From contig CM043958.1 in assembly GCA_014529385.2 (NCBI GenBank), positions 142,284,734 to 142,348,733 of the forward strand: a stretch of DNA of 64,000 nt, read 5' to 3'. Below the pieces are notes generated by a model, which worked only from the letters and a program-made list of their open reading frames with translations, ran no database searches and was not told the DNA's origin. Below are positions 48,281 to 60,701 of the stretch, piece after piece. Made by a program: the position numbers and the translations under genes. Source of the stretch: Adiantum capillus-veneris. Lineage: Eukaryota; Streptophyta; Polypodiopsida; Polypodiales; Pteridaceae. Within the stretch, counting starts at the first letter, position 1. Every line of letters starts with the position of its first letter.

Positions 48281-48432
48281 GTACATGAACTTGCTTCACA
48301 TATGCCCATTTTCCTTCTCCAAGTTGGGGAGCTTGCAAGTGGAAAACATGATAGTCTTATAGGAGATACAACACTAGAGGATCAAAGCTTTGGTCTAGTG
48401 CTCCCACTTCTGCACAACTAGGCTCTGAGAAG

Positions 48433-49053
48433 TAATCCAACACACCAGGGTTGCTTTGCACATCAATTTACAATAAGGGGATAGAGGGAATGTCAAGACC
48501 ATGGAAAACAAAGACAAGAGTGATGCAAAGGGGAAAATCAATGGCCAAAAATTCTTCCCAAGGCTATTCCAATAACAACAACAACAATCAGTCCAAGGAG
48601 AAGGAAGTTTACAAAGGTAAATACAAACTCTCTCCTGAAGATCTTGAATCTTTTTGCAAGCACCATAAATGTTTTAAGTGTGGGGAGCAAGGACGTGGTT
48701 ATCGTTCTTGCCCCAAGAGGAATGATCGCAATGAGACTCCTAGAGAGTCCACCATCGAAGCTCCAAAAGAGGATGCTCATTGCAAAGGATCACCTCTCTC
48801 CTATGCTTTGAGAAAGGTAAGGGATCATGATTCCTTCATCTTTTTTGACCCTAGCTCTACTCACAACTTCATATCAATGGAGTTGGCCACTAAGTTGGGC
48901 ATTCAAACTTCTCAAATGGGAGATACTGTAATGACCGACGCTGCTTTCAAGGGACAACAAGCTTTCGTTACTCCCTTGATTGGGAATTTGAGGCTTCATG
49001 TCCAAAGCTATGTCAAAAAAGAAGACTTTTTTATCTCTCCTCTGCAACATGAG
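48433..49053 (+). pseudogene. gag: Element E: D-family gag-protease fragment, interrupted by element B
   Basis: Plus-strand frame matching element D: KGKSMAKNSSQG (D: KGKTNAQNSSQG), zinc knuckle CFKCGEQGRGYRSC, protease start FIFFDPSSTHNFISM (D-P-S where D-S/T-G is expected), LIGNLRLHVQSYVKKEDFF and SPLQHE. It stops exactly at the LTR of B (49054). In element D the next residues are D-A-I-L-G, so B cut this gene; the rest of E should lie beyond the right edge of B. Confidence 0.85.
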
Positions 49054-49988
49054 TGTTGGATGGACACACCGCGACGGACGTCAGCACAGCGAGAACTCAC
49101 CTAACATATAATGTCAGCTAAGGACGAAGCTCGACCCACAGGTGCGTGGAAGCAAGCATAAGGTGTCAACCTACACTCCACCGACTCCTAACTAATTCCT
49201 ACAGATGTCTCTACCAATTGTCTAAGTCACAGCCTTCAAGAGTGCATAAGAGGAAACTTCCTACAATGCTTTCTAGAGCCGAACACCCATCAAAAAATCT
49301 CGAAACACCATAGAACTTGAAGGAGACCCTACTAATACCAATAGTTTTCTCTCCCTAAGGTCTATGAACCAAAATCCCAACCCAAAACACCCAGTGAAAA
49401 ATCACGTAGGATGTCTGGCCGAAATCTGCAGGTCTTCGTTTCCAAAATCTAAAGTGCCTAATGTGTAGTTCTACTCAATGTGAATGCGTAGATATGCTGC
49501 AATGCAAAATCGGACAACGTATGCTCACCCAAACACCCGATGAAGCTCGTAGAAGGAGCTCGCAAAACCGGACCGTACGTGCACAATGTAGGTATCGGCT
49601 CCTAGCTCTCGTCGGGGGCAACATGCTGCACTTCTCCGCACTTGATTCCAACCACCGAAGCATACGTAGCGTTAGGATGAAGCTCACACTCTCTCTCATA
49701 CACAGTACGCTCACTCACAGACTTCAAAACTTGTTTTCAAAAATGAGAAAAGGGTTTTTTCATTAAGGTCAAAAAGTGGTATATATACCTTACAATTCTC
49801 AAACCCTAAAGTTCCAAAATCAACCATCTACTCAATCTAGCTATCAAAACTGGGATACAATCTGGAAACTTCTGTAAGTCCCAATATTTACAAGGTGAAA
49901 AATCAGGTTTTCCTCAATGAATGAATAATTACAAAAATAATAATCCGCCGAGTAGTTAGTTGCCGTGGGGTGTGTCCAACTTCTAACA
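49054..49988 (-). repeat. Element B 3' LTR
   Basis: TGTTGGATGG at one end, CTTCTAACA at the other, 935 bp. It shares layout with LTR A: TATA-like GGTATATATACC, (GA)-rich leader, GAGCTTCATCCTAACGCTACG on the minus strand, and the palindrome half-site at 49399-49416. Sequence is much diverged from A. Confidence 0.9.
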
Positions 49989-50002
49989 CTCCCCCCCCTC
50001 CT
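49989..50002 (-). other. Polypurine tract of element B
   Basis: On the minus strand AAGGAGGGGGGGGAG-type run next to the LTR. Just inside it (50007-50024) an inverted repeat ATGTCG/CGACAT brackets a short loop. Confidence 0.85.
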
Positions 50003-50041
50003 TGCTCATGTCGTCCCCGACATGACCGCTGATCTGCTTCT

Positions 50042-53000
50042 TCATTGTATCGTTTCCCGCATCTTTAGCAGAGATTCGTATCTTGCATGCAGGTTCATCA
50101 TTGTCGGGCCAAAAATGTCAGTGTTTATTGTGAAGAAGCCTGTGTAGAACGCTTCTTCAAAAGCCTGGAGGTGATAGGATGGTAGAAACATTATCCTTTG
50201 ATACACCGCATGTATCACCTCCTTGGAAGGCTGACCAGACAGATCATAAGCGCATCTGTAAGTATCGTGGAAGAAAGAGATGCTATCGGTCACCTGGCCT
50301 GGCTTGAAAGTCTCGAACACTGCTAAGAGGGTTCTGCAGATTTTCCTCATGATAATGCATGTAAGGTCAGGTGAGCCAGTGAACAACTTGATGGTGCCTG
50401 TTAGGGTTTTCACCATGTATTGGACACTTATTCTCTCACCTGCCTTCAAGCCCGACAGCTAAGGGTAGTTCAGCCAAGTGGGTTGGCTCCTTTGTAATAT
50501 TTCCTGCGCTTTCCACGTCCTGATCCTTTGTAGAGGACAAAAGCTGAGATTGTCTCTGATATTTTTCGGTGCCTCTACCAAGTGGATTAGGTATTGTGGG
50601 TACTTTGTAAGCCAGGCCTTCCTCCACTTTGGCTGAGAATCAACAATGAGCCTGACCCCTTCTAGTTGTGAGATATCTGCATTGTACAGTGGTGTTGTTG
50701 TCTCTTCTCTGATCCGCTTGCTGATGGTAGCTGCTTCATATTTCAGCAATGGATATGGGAGAGAGGGTTGAAGCCACTCGCGCCTGAGGTTGCTGGCGTC
50801 GATCTTCTGAATGGTCATAGACTTGAAGACCCTTTGCTCCCACTCCAAGGCTTCCTTTGTGGTCTCTCTGAGCTCCACCTCTATTGCTTTTCATAATTTT
50901 TCTTCCTCTTCCTGTGCTAGATCCTGTGGCTCTTGAGAGGATCCTTCTAGGATTTCCTCTTGCATAGGCGTGTCCACCGGATCTGCCACATTTTCTAAGT
51001 CAATGCCCTCATTGGCCGCTGGCCCCTTTGGCTCTCCTGCTTGCTGTCCTTTTAACTCCTCAATTTGCCTCAGGAGCTTTTGATTTTCCATTTCTGCTTC
51101 TTTACCCATATTCACGAGGAGGTCATTTAGTTCGGCGTTTATTCTCTCCGCCTCCTCGAGCTTTCTCTTCATGCTTTCTACTTCCTCTTGCAGGGCTTTT
51201 TGGCCTTCTTTCATTCTCGTTTGCATGACGATAGATCCTTCTGCCATCATCAATATCTACTTTTTCTCTAGAGTCAGATCTTTCTAAAGTTCTTGCATTT
51301 GTTCTTCATAGAGTTGACTCTCAGTTGTGATTTGAGTCGAGCTAGTAGCTCTGACTCTGGCAGGTGATGCTCGCAGCCTCTGGATGGTCTGATCTTTTAC
51401 TTTGAGTTGGTCCTTGAGCTCAAGGACCTCATCTTGAATTGCTTCTTGATCTATCTCAGCCCTTTCCTTGGCATTTCTCATGGCTTCTAATTCTTTAGAT
51501 TCTTCTACCAGCTGTAGTGTCAGGTTATCTCTTTCCTTCTCGGCATCTAGCAGTGACTTGTTGAGCTGCTGACACTCTTCTTCAACTGCTTGCATTCTTT
51601 TTGCGACTGCTTGATTGGCTTCCTCCATTTCCTAGCAGCTTTGTAGTGCCCTTGCTAGGATGGCCTGTAGCTCAGCTTCTCTCTCCTTTTGCCTCTGGCT
51701 TTGTCCTTGCAGAGCGTCTACTTCCATTCTAATCTTTACTTTAGTGGCCTTGAGAGCTGTCATCTCTTTCTCTGAAGCCATGGATTGCGCTCTCAACCCT
51801 GTTAGCTTCGTCATTACCACGTCTCAGTCATTGGAGGGCGGGTGCAGGTCCATTGTATCTGTAGTAATTTCCTTTAGTTCCACTAGTCTGATGCCTTGCA
51901 TCTGTTCTTTAGGCCCTGTCCTCTCCAAGTCGAATGCGGCTGTGGCGGCTTCTTCCTTCGTGTATCCTGCAGCCTAGCAGGTCCAAAAATGCGTAATAAG
52001 AATCTTCTAATTCTTTTTCCTCACTTCGAGGCTTAGCCTCTTATTTTGGCTCCGGCTCTTGTCTTTGCTCTTGCTCACCTGCTTGCTGCTCTTCTTGTTT
52101 GTCCTTAACCTCCTTATCTTCTGGTGGAGGGCTGCTAGGAGGTGGTGAGGGCTGTGGGCTGGGTTTAGGGCTGGCCGGTAGAGATGCAGGCTTGCCCTTT
52201 AAATCCCTGTCTGCTTTAGTTTTTCTTTCTCTTTCTTGGCTCTATTGCTCATCTAGCAGTTTCTGCCGTATTTGCTGTACTTCCTCCTCTGTGGAAGGGA
52301 CATGTGGTATATTCTCTGATGCAGCATCAAGAATCTCAAAATTCTTGATATAGTCCTCAAATCGGTCCCTTTGCACTCTTCGGGACTATCTTGACATAGA
52401 CTCTAGAGAAGGCTTCCAGAGTTCACTTAAATCACGCTTGAGGGCTCTCTCTACTCGGAAGCTTTCCATCAGCCTCTCTAGTCTTGCCGCTTTTTGTGAC
52501 CTTGTTTCTTTGGCAGGCACTTGGGCAAATTCCTTCTTCCCTTTCTTTTGCTCGGGCTGCTCTTCTTGAACTGGCTCTAGCCGTCTTTTCAGTCTTGTAG
52601 CCACCCTTGGTTCTCTTTGAGGCTCATCTTCCTTGTATTCTTTTACCCTTAGCCAGTTGTTCTGAGATGGGGGGTCAGGCCACTTTCCTTTTGCGTGTAG
52701 TGCCCCATAAATCACCTTGGTGATTAGTTCTCCTGGCACTATATAGGTTGGCTTCTTGTTGCCCATCTTTACTAGGTTGGCTTCTTGTTGCCCATCTTTA
52801 CTAGGTTGTCATGTATATATGCCGCATAGTTGATTATCTTTGGGGTGCCTTTCGTCATTGCCCAAGTGAATGTCGTGGCAATTGCACCTAGCATCATCCT
52901 GTAATTCTGTGGTCTCTTCATGCACATGTGGAAGTACTGGTTGTACAACTGGCTCATGATTGCCACTCTTGGGTTGGCAATGTCTTCAAAGGTGTAATTC

Positions 53001-53545
53001 CCCTTCTTCTCATTGTACACCTTGACCTCATCCCTTCTTTTTGTTACACTGTCCCCCTTGTTGGAGAGTTCTAGTGTATCTGCTACAACCCGCTCAATGA
53101 TTATTATCTCTGTTTCTGGCCTGCCTTGTAGATCTGTTACTTTGGCCACTCCATCCTCTTTAATGCTTGTCACAAACTCTCAGACTCTCTTGATGTCCAC
53201 CCCTATCGGTATTGCTTCAAAGTAGTTGTGGAGATCAATCTTCTCCAAGTATTCGGCCATCTTGCTTCGTACGAACTCATTGAGTTCTCTTGGCAGCATT
53301 GGTAGCTCGATAACATTGCCTTCAATTTCTTTGAACACTCCTTGGTAGATCTTTAGGTCGTTGGACTCTAACCGATCTTCTTGTATCCATGTGCTGGTGG
53401 GCTTTAGTGTTCCTTCTGGAATGATGAAGGGTTCCACTTCTTCTAGGTAATCCTTGATGGTCATATTTTTCTTATTTGCCAGTGACTTCGCGGCTGCCAT
53501 AGATCCTGTTGCACTCATTAGTCCGAAGTTAGCGTTTTTTTCCAT
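50042..53545 (-). pseudogene. aORF2 of element B
   Basis: Homologue of the aORF2 in element A, about 1,168 codons long but broken. N-terminus: MTIKDYLEEVEPFIIPEGT, LKIYQGVFKEIEG, LEKIDLHNYFEAIPIGVDI. Middle: RMLLA-type acidic stretch and a long coiled coil (51284-51820). C-terminus: IVDSQPKWRKAWLTKYPQYL, YMVKTLTGTIKLFTGSPDL, AVYQRIMFLPSYH and AFEEAFYTGFF. Compared with A, the C-terminal 230 residues are best conserved. Stops and shifts (for instance the 29-bp duplication at 52746-52803) break it into pieces. Function unknown. Confidence 0.8.
52746..52803. repeat. 29-bp tandem duplication in aORF2 of B
   Basis: The unit GGTTGGCTTCTTGTTGCC... occurs twice back to back, adding 29 bp and shifting the frame. 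Confidence 0.9.
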
Positions 53546-53557
53546 ATTAGCTGTGAA

Positions 53558-55488
53558 TGTAATGTACCTAACATTTATCCATATAAATCATTTCAGTTAT
53601 TTTGCAAAGCAATTGAGATTCTCAATTTTGTGAGTCTTCATGAGTTTATCAGAGCAATCGGATTGAAAATCGGGTTCAGAATCCATTTATTTATGATCTT
53701 TCTTTATGTGGAACCATAGGTTTATGTGGGAACGTAATCTATGTGTGAAGAAAAAGCTTAGAGATAGTATTTTTAGGAGAGAAAGAGAAGTGAGTCAAAA
53801 TTAGGATACTTCTTTATTATCTCTTTCAAAATAGAATGGGAACTTGTAAGTATAGAGCTTTTTAAAATCGCGCATAGGATTCGCGAACGCCAAAAAAAAA
53901 AAAAAAAAGAGGCCACAACGATGTGCGAGCTTTTCCTTCTCCTATTCTTGAAACCTCTCAGTATTTTTAGCACCCCCCTAGTGCCTATATAAAGGACCCT
54001 TCTTCTCTCACTTTGAACACACACATCTACAGAAGTGGAAGCTCTCTCGCAACGAAGCGCCGGAGGAAACCTCTCTCCCTTAACCTCTCACCTTCAAGCC
54101 ATCTCCATCTCCAATCGTCGACGTGCCGTCACCCTATTTGTGGACACACACTCCCTCTCTCTCTCTCTTCAACAACGCGCTTTTCTTTTCTCCATTCCGA
54201 ATCTATGGCTCCGAAGCGTGTAACGCGAAGTTCCAAGGACGCCCATGCCGTTGCACCACCAAGGAAGGTGGGAGGAAGGGTGTCAACTCCGAACGTACCT
54301 CATGCGGAAGCATCAATCGATGAAGAAGTCGAAGGCGTCCAACCACCAGCACAGGAGTTAGCCGCATGCGCTCCAAATCCAGTAAAACAAATTTATAATT
54401 ATGCATAGTATTCATGTTGACCGGTAAGATGAACTTAGATTTAACCTTGCCTTAAACCGACCGGAAACGTGATTGTTCAATCACATGAAACAAGCATATG
54501 TTTCATAAAGTAGTAAAAGTATTGTTTTTATAAACTGTTATTTTTTATAAAGAAATATTGTTGATAAGTAATTATGGTTTGAAAATATGATTTTGATTGA
54601 TCTTGTTAAAAGAAACATCTAGAATATGAAATACTGAAAAAAAATCTTGTTTCCAGATGGAACTCGCGGTTAGCGAGAGGAATCTGCGGATAGTGGAAAT
54701 TAAAGTTGAGGTCATCAACTTTCTTTTTTTTACCTTGCGGTTAGCAAGATGCCTTGCGGGTAGCAAGATGTCCCTTGCAGTTAGCAAAAGGGAAGTATGT
54801 GCATCTCGCGGTTAGCGATTAGGAAAAACCTTTGCAAAGGCTCTGTCGATTGGACAGAGAAAGTCCGTGGTTAGCGGCAAAAATTGTATAGAAACTAAAG
54901 ACTTTTTCTTTGCGGATTATGGAATTATTTAACTCTGGTTATGAAAGAATTGTTCGATGATGTTTGAAAGGATTGTACTAAAAAACTTGTGTTAAGAATT
55001 AATTGAGGAACATTGTTGTATATGTCGTGGTAGTAATTAGACAACATTAAAAGAACGGGTGAGTGCGGTGTGGAAAGTGGGGACTGGCTCAGGTTTCCAG
55101 TCAAGGATGGGTGGACTCGATTAGTCGAGTACTTTTCACTTTGTCTTAGTTAGTTAGAGATTTATCTCTTGTCATATTTCGGAATTAAGGATGGCGGCCG
55201 TGCCTCTTAAACGCGGGGAAAAAGGCGTTTTTTTTTAATCCTTAATATGTGAAAGGGAATTTCTTCTCTTATAATGTAGGATCTAGAGTCCATAGAACCT
55301 CTAACCTCATCGACCTGGCTTGTGGCATAGGGTCTTGTAACTACGAACACATCAGGTGGAAGTCTTCTTCTCTTTCGTTGCTCGTATCCTTGCTTCGCAT
55401 TATCGGAGTAGGGTGTCGTCAACGGATTTAGAGGATAAAGAAGGCTATCTTCCAAGTCGCTCCGATCTTTTAGGATGGGGACCTTACA
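53558..55488 (+). repeat. Solo LTR of the F family inside element B
   Basis: Starts TGTAATGTACC and ends GGACCTTACA (8 of 10 terminal bases pair). The 5-bp flanks are GTGAA (53553-53557) and GCGAA (55489-55493), a near-perfect target duplication. Element A has the equivalent sequence without this segment (around 11700-11745), which confirms an insertion. It contains a TATA box (CTATATAAAGG near 53983), an ORF start at 54205 and a short-repeat cluster at 54664-54870. It ends like the LTR of F (GGGGACCTTACA versus GGGGACCTCACA). Confidence 0.8.
54205..54408 (+). CDS. LTR-internal ORF (MAPKRVTRS start)
   Basis: 67 codons 3' of a TATA box (distance about 215 bp): MAPKRVTRSSKDAHAVAPP, then basic and Pro/Ala-rich, and a more acidic end. 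It resembles the coding start at 26611 in F. A GTAAGATG at about 54422 could be a splice donor. It may be exon 1 of a spliced gene or a chance frame; no domain recognised. Confidence 0.4.
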   Translation: MAPKRVTRSSKDAHAVAPPRKVGGRVSTPNVPHAEASIDEEVEGVQPPAQELAACAPNPVKQIYNYA

Positions 55489-55602
55489 GCGAAAGTGAGT
55501 TTTACTTATCCAAATGACTTGAAAATTGAAAATAAATCTTAAAAGAAACTTGTGAATCTGTGCATGTACTCACAGTGCAAATCTGGCCAAAAATTTTCAT
55601 CT

Positions 55603-56480
55603 AGACATCCTACGCGTAGGATGTCTTTTTCATCAGAATTGGTTCATACTTTACATGTTGGTAGTGTATGGCTCATGGAACATGGCTATATGCTTGGATT
55701 TGGATTTGGATATCAAAAAGTGGATTTTTTGGCTGATTCAGGCTTTAGGTCACAATTTGGGTAGAAAGTCCATCATAGGTAGCAATTAATGTCCAAATGG
55801 GTTGAAAATTGGTATATGGGCTTATTGCACCATGGTATTGGCTCCCATGATGTCACTCTTTACATAGAAGGCTAAATTTATGCTGGAGACATCCTACGTG
55901 TAGGATGTCTTTTTTCATCAAAATGACATGAAATTTGTTCTGTGGGTAGTCCTTGGCCTATGGAACATGGCCATGTTCTTGGATTTGGATTTGGACAAGG
56001 ATTGATGCTTCTAAGGGCCTGTGTGGTGTTTTTGGGCTCAAAAAGTGTATCTTGAAGGTGTTGGGGATCAAAAATGATTAGAATGGCTTCAAACTTGATA
56101 TATGAGCTCTTGATGATGAGGTGATTGGATCTGGAATGATCAAACATCCCCTGCAGGTCAAAAAGTCAAATAGACATCCTACGCGTAGGATGTCTATTTC
56201 ATCATTTTTTGCTTCTGACCATACAGATTGGTTGTTGATGTGTTGGTGAATGTGTTGTGCAAGTTTCATGGGATTTGGACAAGATTTGGTAGGTCTATGG
56301 CCCATTATTGCCTCTATGCCTTAACTTTGCGTTTTTTCATGCATATGAAGTCAATTTTGGTCCAAATGTGATGAGACTTGGTGGATAGCTTATAAATGTC
56401 ATTCAGAAAATGTGCATGATGAAAAATGTTGGAGTTTGTGCCTAGAAGTGCCCTTGAGACATCCTACACGTAGGATGTCT
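55603..56480. repeat. Palindrome array of element B, downstream set (4 copies)
   Basis: Copies at 55603, 55887, 56172 and 56457, at 284, 285 and 285 bp. Half-site AGACATCCTACG. Two are perfect; 55887 has ACGTGT and 56457 ACACGT in the core, both single CpG transitions. Position equals the downstream array of A. Confidence 0.97.
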
Positions 56481-56869
56481 CCTGGTGATTTTTTTATGGA
56501 TGGTGCTCCCAATGCTTGCCCTTGGTCCCCCTGAGTCCCTTTTGAGCCTAATTTCAACAAAAAAAGTCAAATGGATAGAGAATAACTCCCTATGTGGACT
56601 TCAGAGCCTCCGAGCCGTTTTCTGACTTTTGGAGTGCTTTTTGGCGAGGAAATTTCTTGATGTTGGTCTCCATAGCTTCCCGATCCCTTGGGGATCCTTG
56701 CCGTATGGTTTTTGTCGACTTTGGCTTCACCGAAGCTTTATTTGGCAATTTGTCTCTCTAGAAGCACCCGTGGTTGCGTCCTCCAATGAGAGAAGAGCCT
56801 ACGTTACATAGAAAAATAGATTGATATTAACAAAAATATAAAAGGTGTCCCTCTCCTCATTTAATAATC
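56481..56869. other. Spacer of element B
   Basis: Resembles the spacer of A after its array only loosely (AAAAAGTC and related words). No gene. Confidence 0.4.
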
Positions 56870-57375
56870 TAGTGGTCCTTGAAAACGATCACTCTCTTTC
56901 ATTTAATGCGAGCACCTTTTTCAAAAGGTAGATGCGGTGCATTTGATACAGCTTACATCATCACTAGAATTCAAAAAGTTACAAAACTATCAAGTGGTGG
57001 AAGATTTTGAAACTTTTAATACTGTCAATGCGTTCGAAACACCCAAATATCCTAGAAATGAATGTCCAATTGCCTAGCTCCGACATCCAAAGAGGCAAAG
57101 AATGTCAAAAACCCAAAAGAACATTTTACTAACGGCGCGCGAGGGGGCATTACAAAATTTTGGAATGCCTCATCGCGCGCCGTTAGTAAAAAACCCCTTT
57201 TTTCCTCTTTTAGAGAGCTTTTTGAGAGGAAAATGTCAAAAAATCTCTAAAAAGGCCTCCATCTATCACATAGGTTTTTTCTTCATCATCTTAGCCTTAG
57301 AGATCATAATTTCGGGTCTATAAGAGTGAGCACGCACACCCATTGTTACAATTCTACAAAGTGCATTTTGATCTC

Positions 57376-57566
57376 ACACACACACACACACACACACAGA
57401 CATACAAATATAACATACACACAAACACACAGAGACACAAATATAACATACACACACACACACACACACACAGACACACACACACAAAGACACACACACT
57501 CACAAACACACAGACACACACACACAAAGACACACACACTCACAAACACACAGACACACAAATATA

Positions 57567-57607
<41 letters not shown>

Positions 57608-57611
57608 AAGA

Positions 57612-57680
<69 letters not shown>
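57376..57680. repeat. (CA)n and (CT)n microsatellites
   Basis: CA-rich with scattered substitutions to about 57605, then pure CT to 57680. Confidence 0.97.
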
Positions 57681-57683
<3 letters not shown>

Positions 57684-57950
57684 TAGGCGCGCGTAGAGAG
57701 GCACAACCGGTGTGCATGTCTCTATGCGCGCCTTTAGTACTGTGCATCCACCAGTGTATGTGTTTATGTGTGTATGTGTGAGTGTTATAGAGAGAGGAAG
57801 TAAGGCGGGGAAAAGAGAGAGAGTCTTTTTGTTACCTTATACTAACGGTGCGAGGAGGTGTTTTTTGAGGTCAAAACATGCTCCACGCGCGCCATTAGTA
57901 ATGGGAGTCTCTCACTCTCTCTCTCTCTTTAAATATGCTAAGCTATAGAA

Positions 57951-57953
<3 letters not shown>

Positions 57954-58001
<48 letters not shown>
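57954..58001. repeat. (GA)n microsatellite
   Basis: About 46 bp of GA in the core of the inverted-repeat element. Confidence 0.97.
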
Positions 58002-58002
<1 letters not shown>

Positions 58003-58549
58003 ATGGTGCAAAAGTGCAATAGAGAAACATGGGTAGGCTTTCTTGAAAGATAATTGTCCAAAAATCACTAAAAGGAGCTTTGTACTAACGGCGCACAGAG
58101 GGGCATTCTAGCATTTTAGAATGCCTCCTCGCGCGCCTAAAGTAAAAAGCCCATTTTTTGGGGTTTTTAAACATTTTTTGCCTCTCCGGATGTCGGAATG
58201 AGACAAGTAGACATTGGTTTTTAGGGTATTTTGGTGTTCCGGACGCATTGGTGCTGTCAAAAGACTCAAAATCTATCAGTATTTGACAGTTTGTGACTTT
58301 TTAACTTTCAGTGATGACGTAAACTGCCTTGAATGCGTCGCACCTACCTCCTGAAAAAGACGCTCACATTAAATTAAAAAAGTGACCGTTTTCAAGGACG
58401 ATTGGGAATATAAATCTACTTTTTAAAGTGTCTGGTTGTCCTTTTGGATGTACTCACAAGGTGCAAGTGCATTTTAAAAAAAGTTTCTAGAGAGAGAAAT
58501 ACAATTTCTTACAAGGCCCTCCAAATGACCTCCGAAATTTTCTAATGAT

Positions 58550-58849
<300 letters not shown>

Positions 58850-58850
<1 letters not shown>

Positions 58851-60009
58851 ACCTAGCCATGGCTTGCCTCAGGTGGCATCCCCCATAGCCCTGCCTCATC
58901 ACTGTTGACCCTTGAGTCTTTGGCTTACTCTCTCCGTGATACCTTGAATAGAGTGGTGGTTCTTGCAAATCCCTTAGCCCTCGTGCGGCTTGATAACCAT
59001 CTCGGTTTCAATCTTGTTTCATTGTTGCACTCTTTCGGAGCCATGCTTGCACTGATGGCTGGTTTGCAGGTTGGTCTTGGTTGTTGAATGCTTGCGGTCG
59101 GGTGGAATGTGAGGTAGCGTCATACTCATCTGAAAAAGGATTCGTCGACTTACTTGGGGTGTAGGTGGCTCTCGGAACTTCTTGAGGGACATATGCTGAT
59201 GCTCATGGACCTGTTGCCCTTTCTACCTCCTCTGGGAGAATACGTTGGTATTCTCGCCCGAGTCTAACAACAAAAACTATACCCTTCCCCATTGCCGTTT
59301 CATAAGAGAATAAGTAAAGAACCTTGTCTTTGCTTAATTCGTTTACCTATGATTCTTTGCTGCGAAAGTAAGAGACTATACCCTGACTCTCATGCTTGTA
59401 GATTCCCAAGTTCTCGTTATAAGTTGGAACCCTGGTTGTTTTCTTATCATACATAAAAATAGCTCTGGTCCGATCGATGTTTGGTGGCGGTTCTTGAGCT
59501 TCTGAAACCATTTTCCCTTTCGCCACATTATCTCCATATCTGTTGTAATCTTCAGGGTTACTAACTATCAAATAGTGGTTCCCCTTTTCGTCTCGGAATC
59601 TATCTCCATCATCATAGAATCGGATTATCTCCAATCTTTGAGCTGGCCTCTCCTCGATACAAATGCACTTGCGTCCTCGATACTCAAAATAGACTAGGGC
59701 TCCCCTAGAGTTTGTTCCCTCTAAGAAGATCATAGTGAGCTTGGAATCATTCAAAGGATTTTGGGAGGTGCTTCCTCCTCGCACAGGTCCATCATAGGTG
59801 AAACCTCTTGGCTGTTGACTACCCATCATGAAGAAATATTTTTCTGACAAAGTGTCAGTATCACTACCTTCCTCAATAATCGGTGCTAGCGGATCTATCC
59901 TTGCCTGAGTTACACTCTCTTCGGTGGATACTAAGCTACCTTGGTCACCTGCCACCTTCTGGTCTCTAACAATGTATCTTCCTGATCTTAAATTCATCAA
60001 ACTTATCAA
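58850..60009 (-). pseudogene. ORF1 of element B
   Basis: The open part (59347-60009) starts MISLMNLRSGRYIVRDQ, and shares with A's ORF1 the MNLRSGR start, ICIEERPAQR (A: VKIEERPSEF), GDRFRDEKGNHYLIVSNP (A: GDRYLDDEGTMYLVVLNP) and NLGIYKHESQ (A: VGLYKYNNGE). A stop at 59344-59346 follows; the continuing frames downstream (YVPQEVPRATYTPSKS and beyond) are broken and end at the microsatellite at 58850. This shows that the ORF1 conserved block is shared by both families. Function unknown. Confidence 0.75.
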
Positions 60010-60419
60010 TGCAATTTATCACAAATCCAACCACTCACATGGCAAAGGGTTAGTTTCTGCACAACTTCTTGCTTTGTTGTTGAATATACTTGTACACAAG
60101 CGTTTTAATTTTGGCAATCGAGTCAAATCATTTATCTGCTAGAGGCTATTTTAGTAATGATTGGTATAACTCGAGAGTTAATCTCAACCACTACTATATT
60201 TTATACACTGCTGATGTTATGGATTAGGTCTGCTAATCTAAAACTGTACTTCCCTCAGATGTTGGTCAATTTATGCGAAAGAGTTTGAATTCAGTATTTG
60301 CTCCATCAAATGGGCAAACAGGGTCCAAATTCACTTCTGAAAGAAGTTTTGGAACCCTTAAGCCAAAGGGAATCTCACTCTCTATGCCCAGTCAATTTTT
60401 CTTTGCAGTATGCCCCAAT

Positions 60420-60443
60420 AGACATCCTACGCGTAGGATGTCT
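60420..60443. repeat. Palindrome of element B, upstream set
   Basis: A perfect copy (half-site AGACATCCTACG). A second one should lie 276 bp on, at 60696, where only AGACAT remains before element C begins. Confidence 0.97.
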
Positions 60444-60701
60444 CCTGCTTTGTTTTGCCTGGATTTTTGCACTATGGTTTCCCCTTGATGTGCTGAGCCC
60501 ACAACTATTTTTACTTTTTGATTTGGACACCTATTAGCTGGTCAATGAGTCAGAAATCTGTTCCAACAGCCTGTTGCTGATATTGATCAGTCTAATCAAC
60601 TCCAATTTGGACCAAAATTGACTAGGAGGCTTGCCTTAGGCTATACAACACCTTGCTATGCTCACTGTCAAAGTCTGGCTTCAATTTCTTGCTTTAGACA
60701 T

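Larger units (their letters stand above)
56870..58420. mobile_element. Long-terminal-inverted-repeat element (foldback/MITE/MULE-like)
   Basis: The arms, about 56870-57260 and 58030-58420, are inverted copies of each other over roughly 380 bp with many differences (for example GTCCTTGAAAACG at one end and its complement at the other; TCCGACATCC near 57080 and GGATGTCGGA near 58192). The core has no transposase and is mostly (CA)n, (CT)n and (GA)n. Four hairpins with an ACTAACGGCGCGC-type stem lie inside (57124-57190, 57681-57742, 57839-57902, 58084-58143). The exact ends and target duplication are not certain. Confidence 0.6.
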
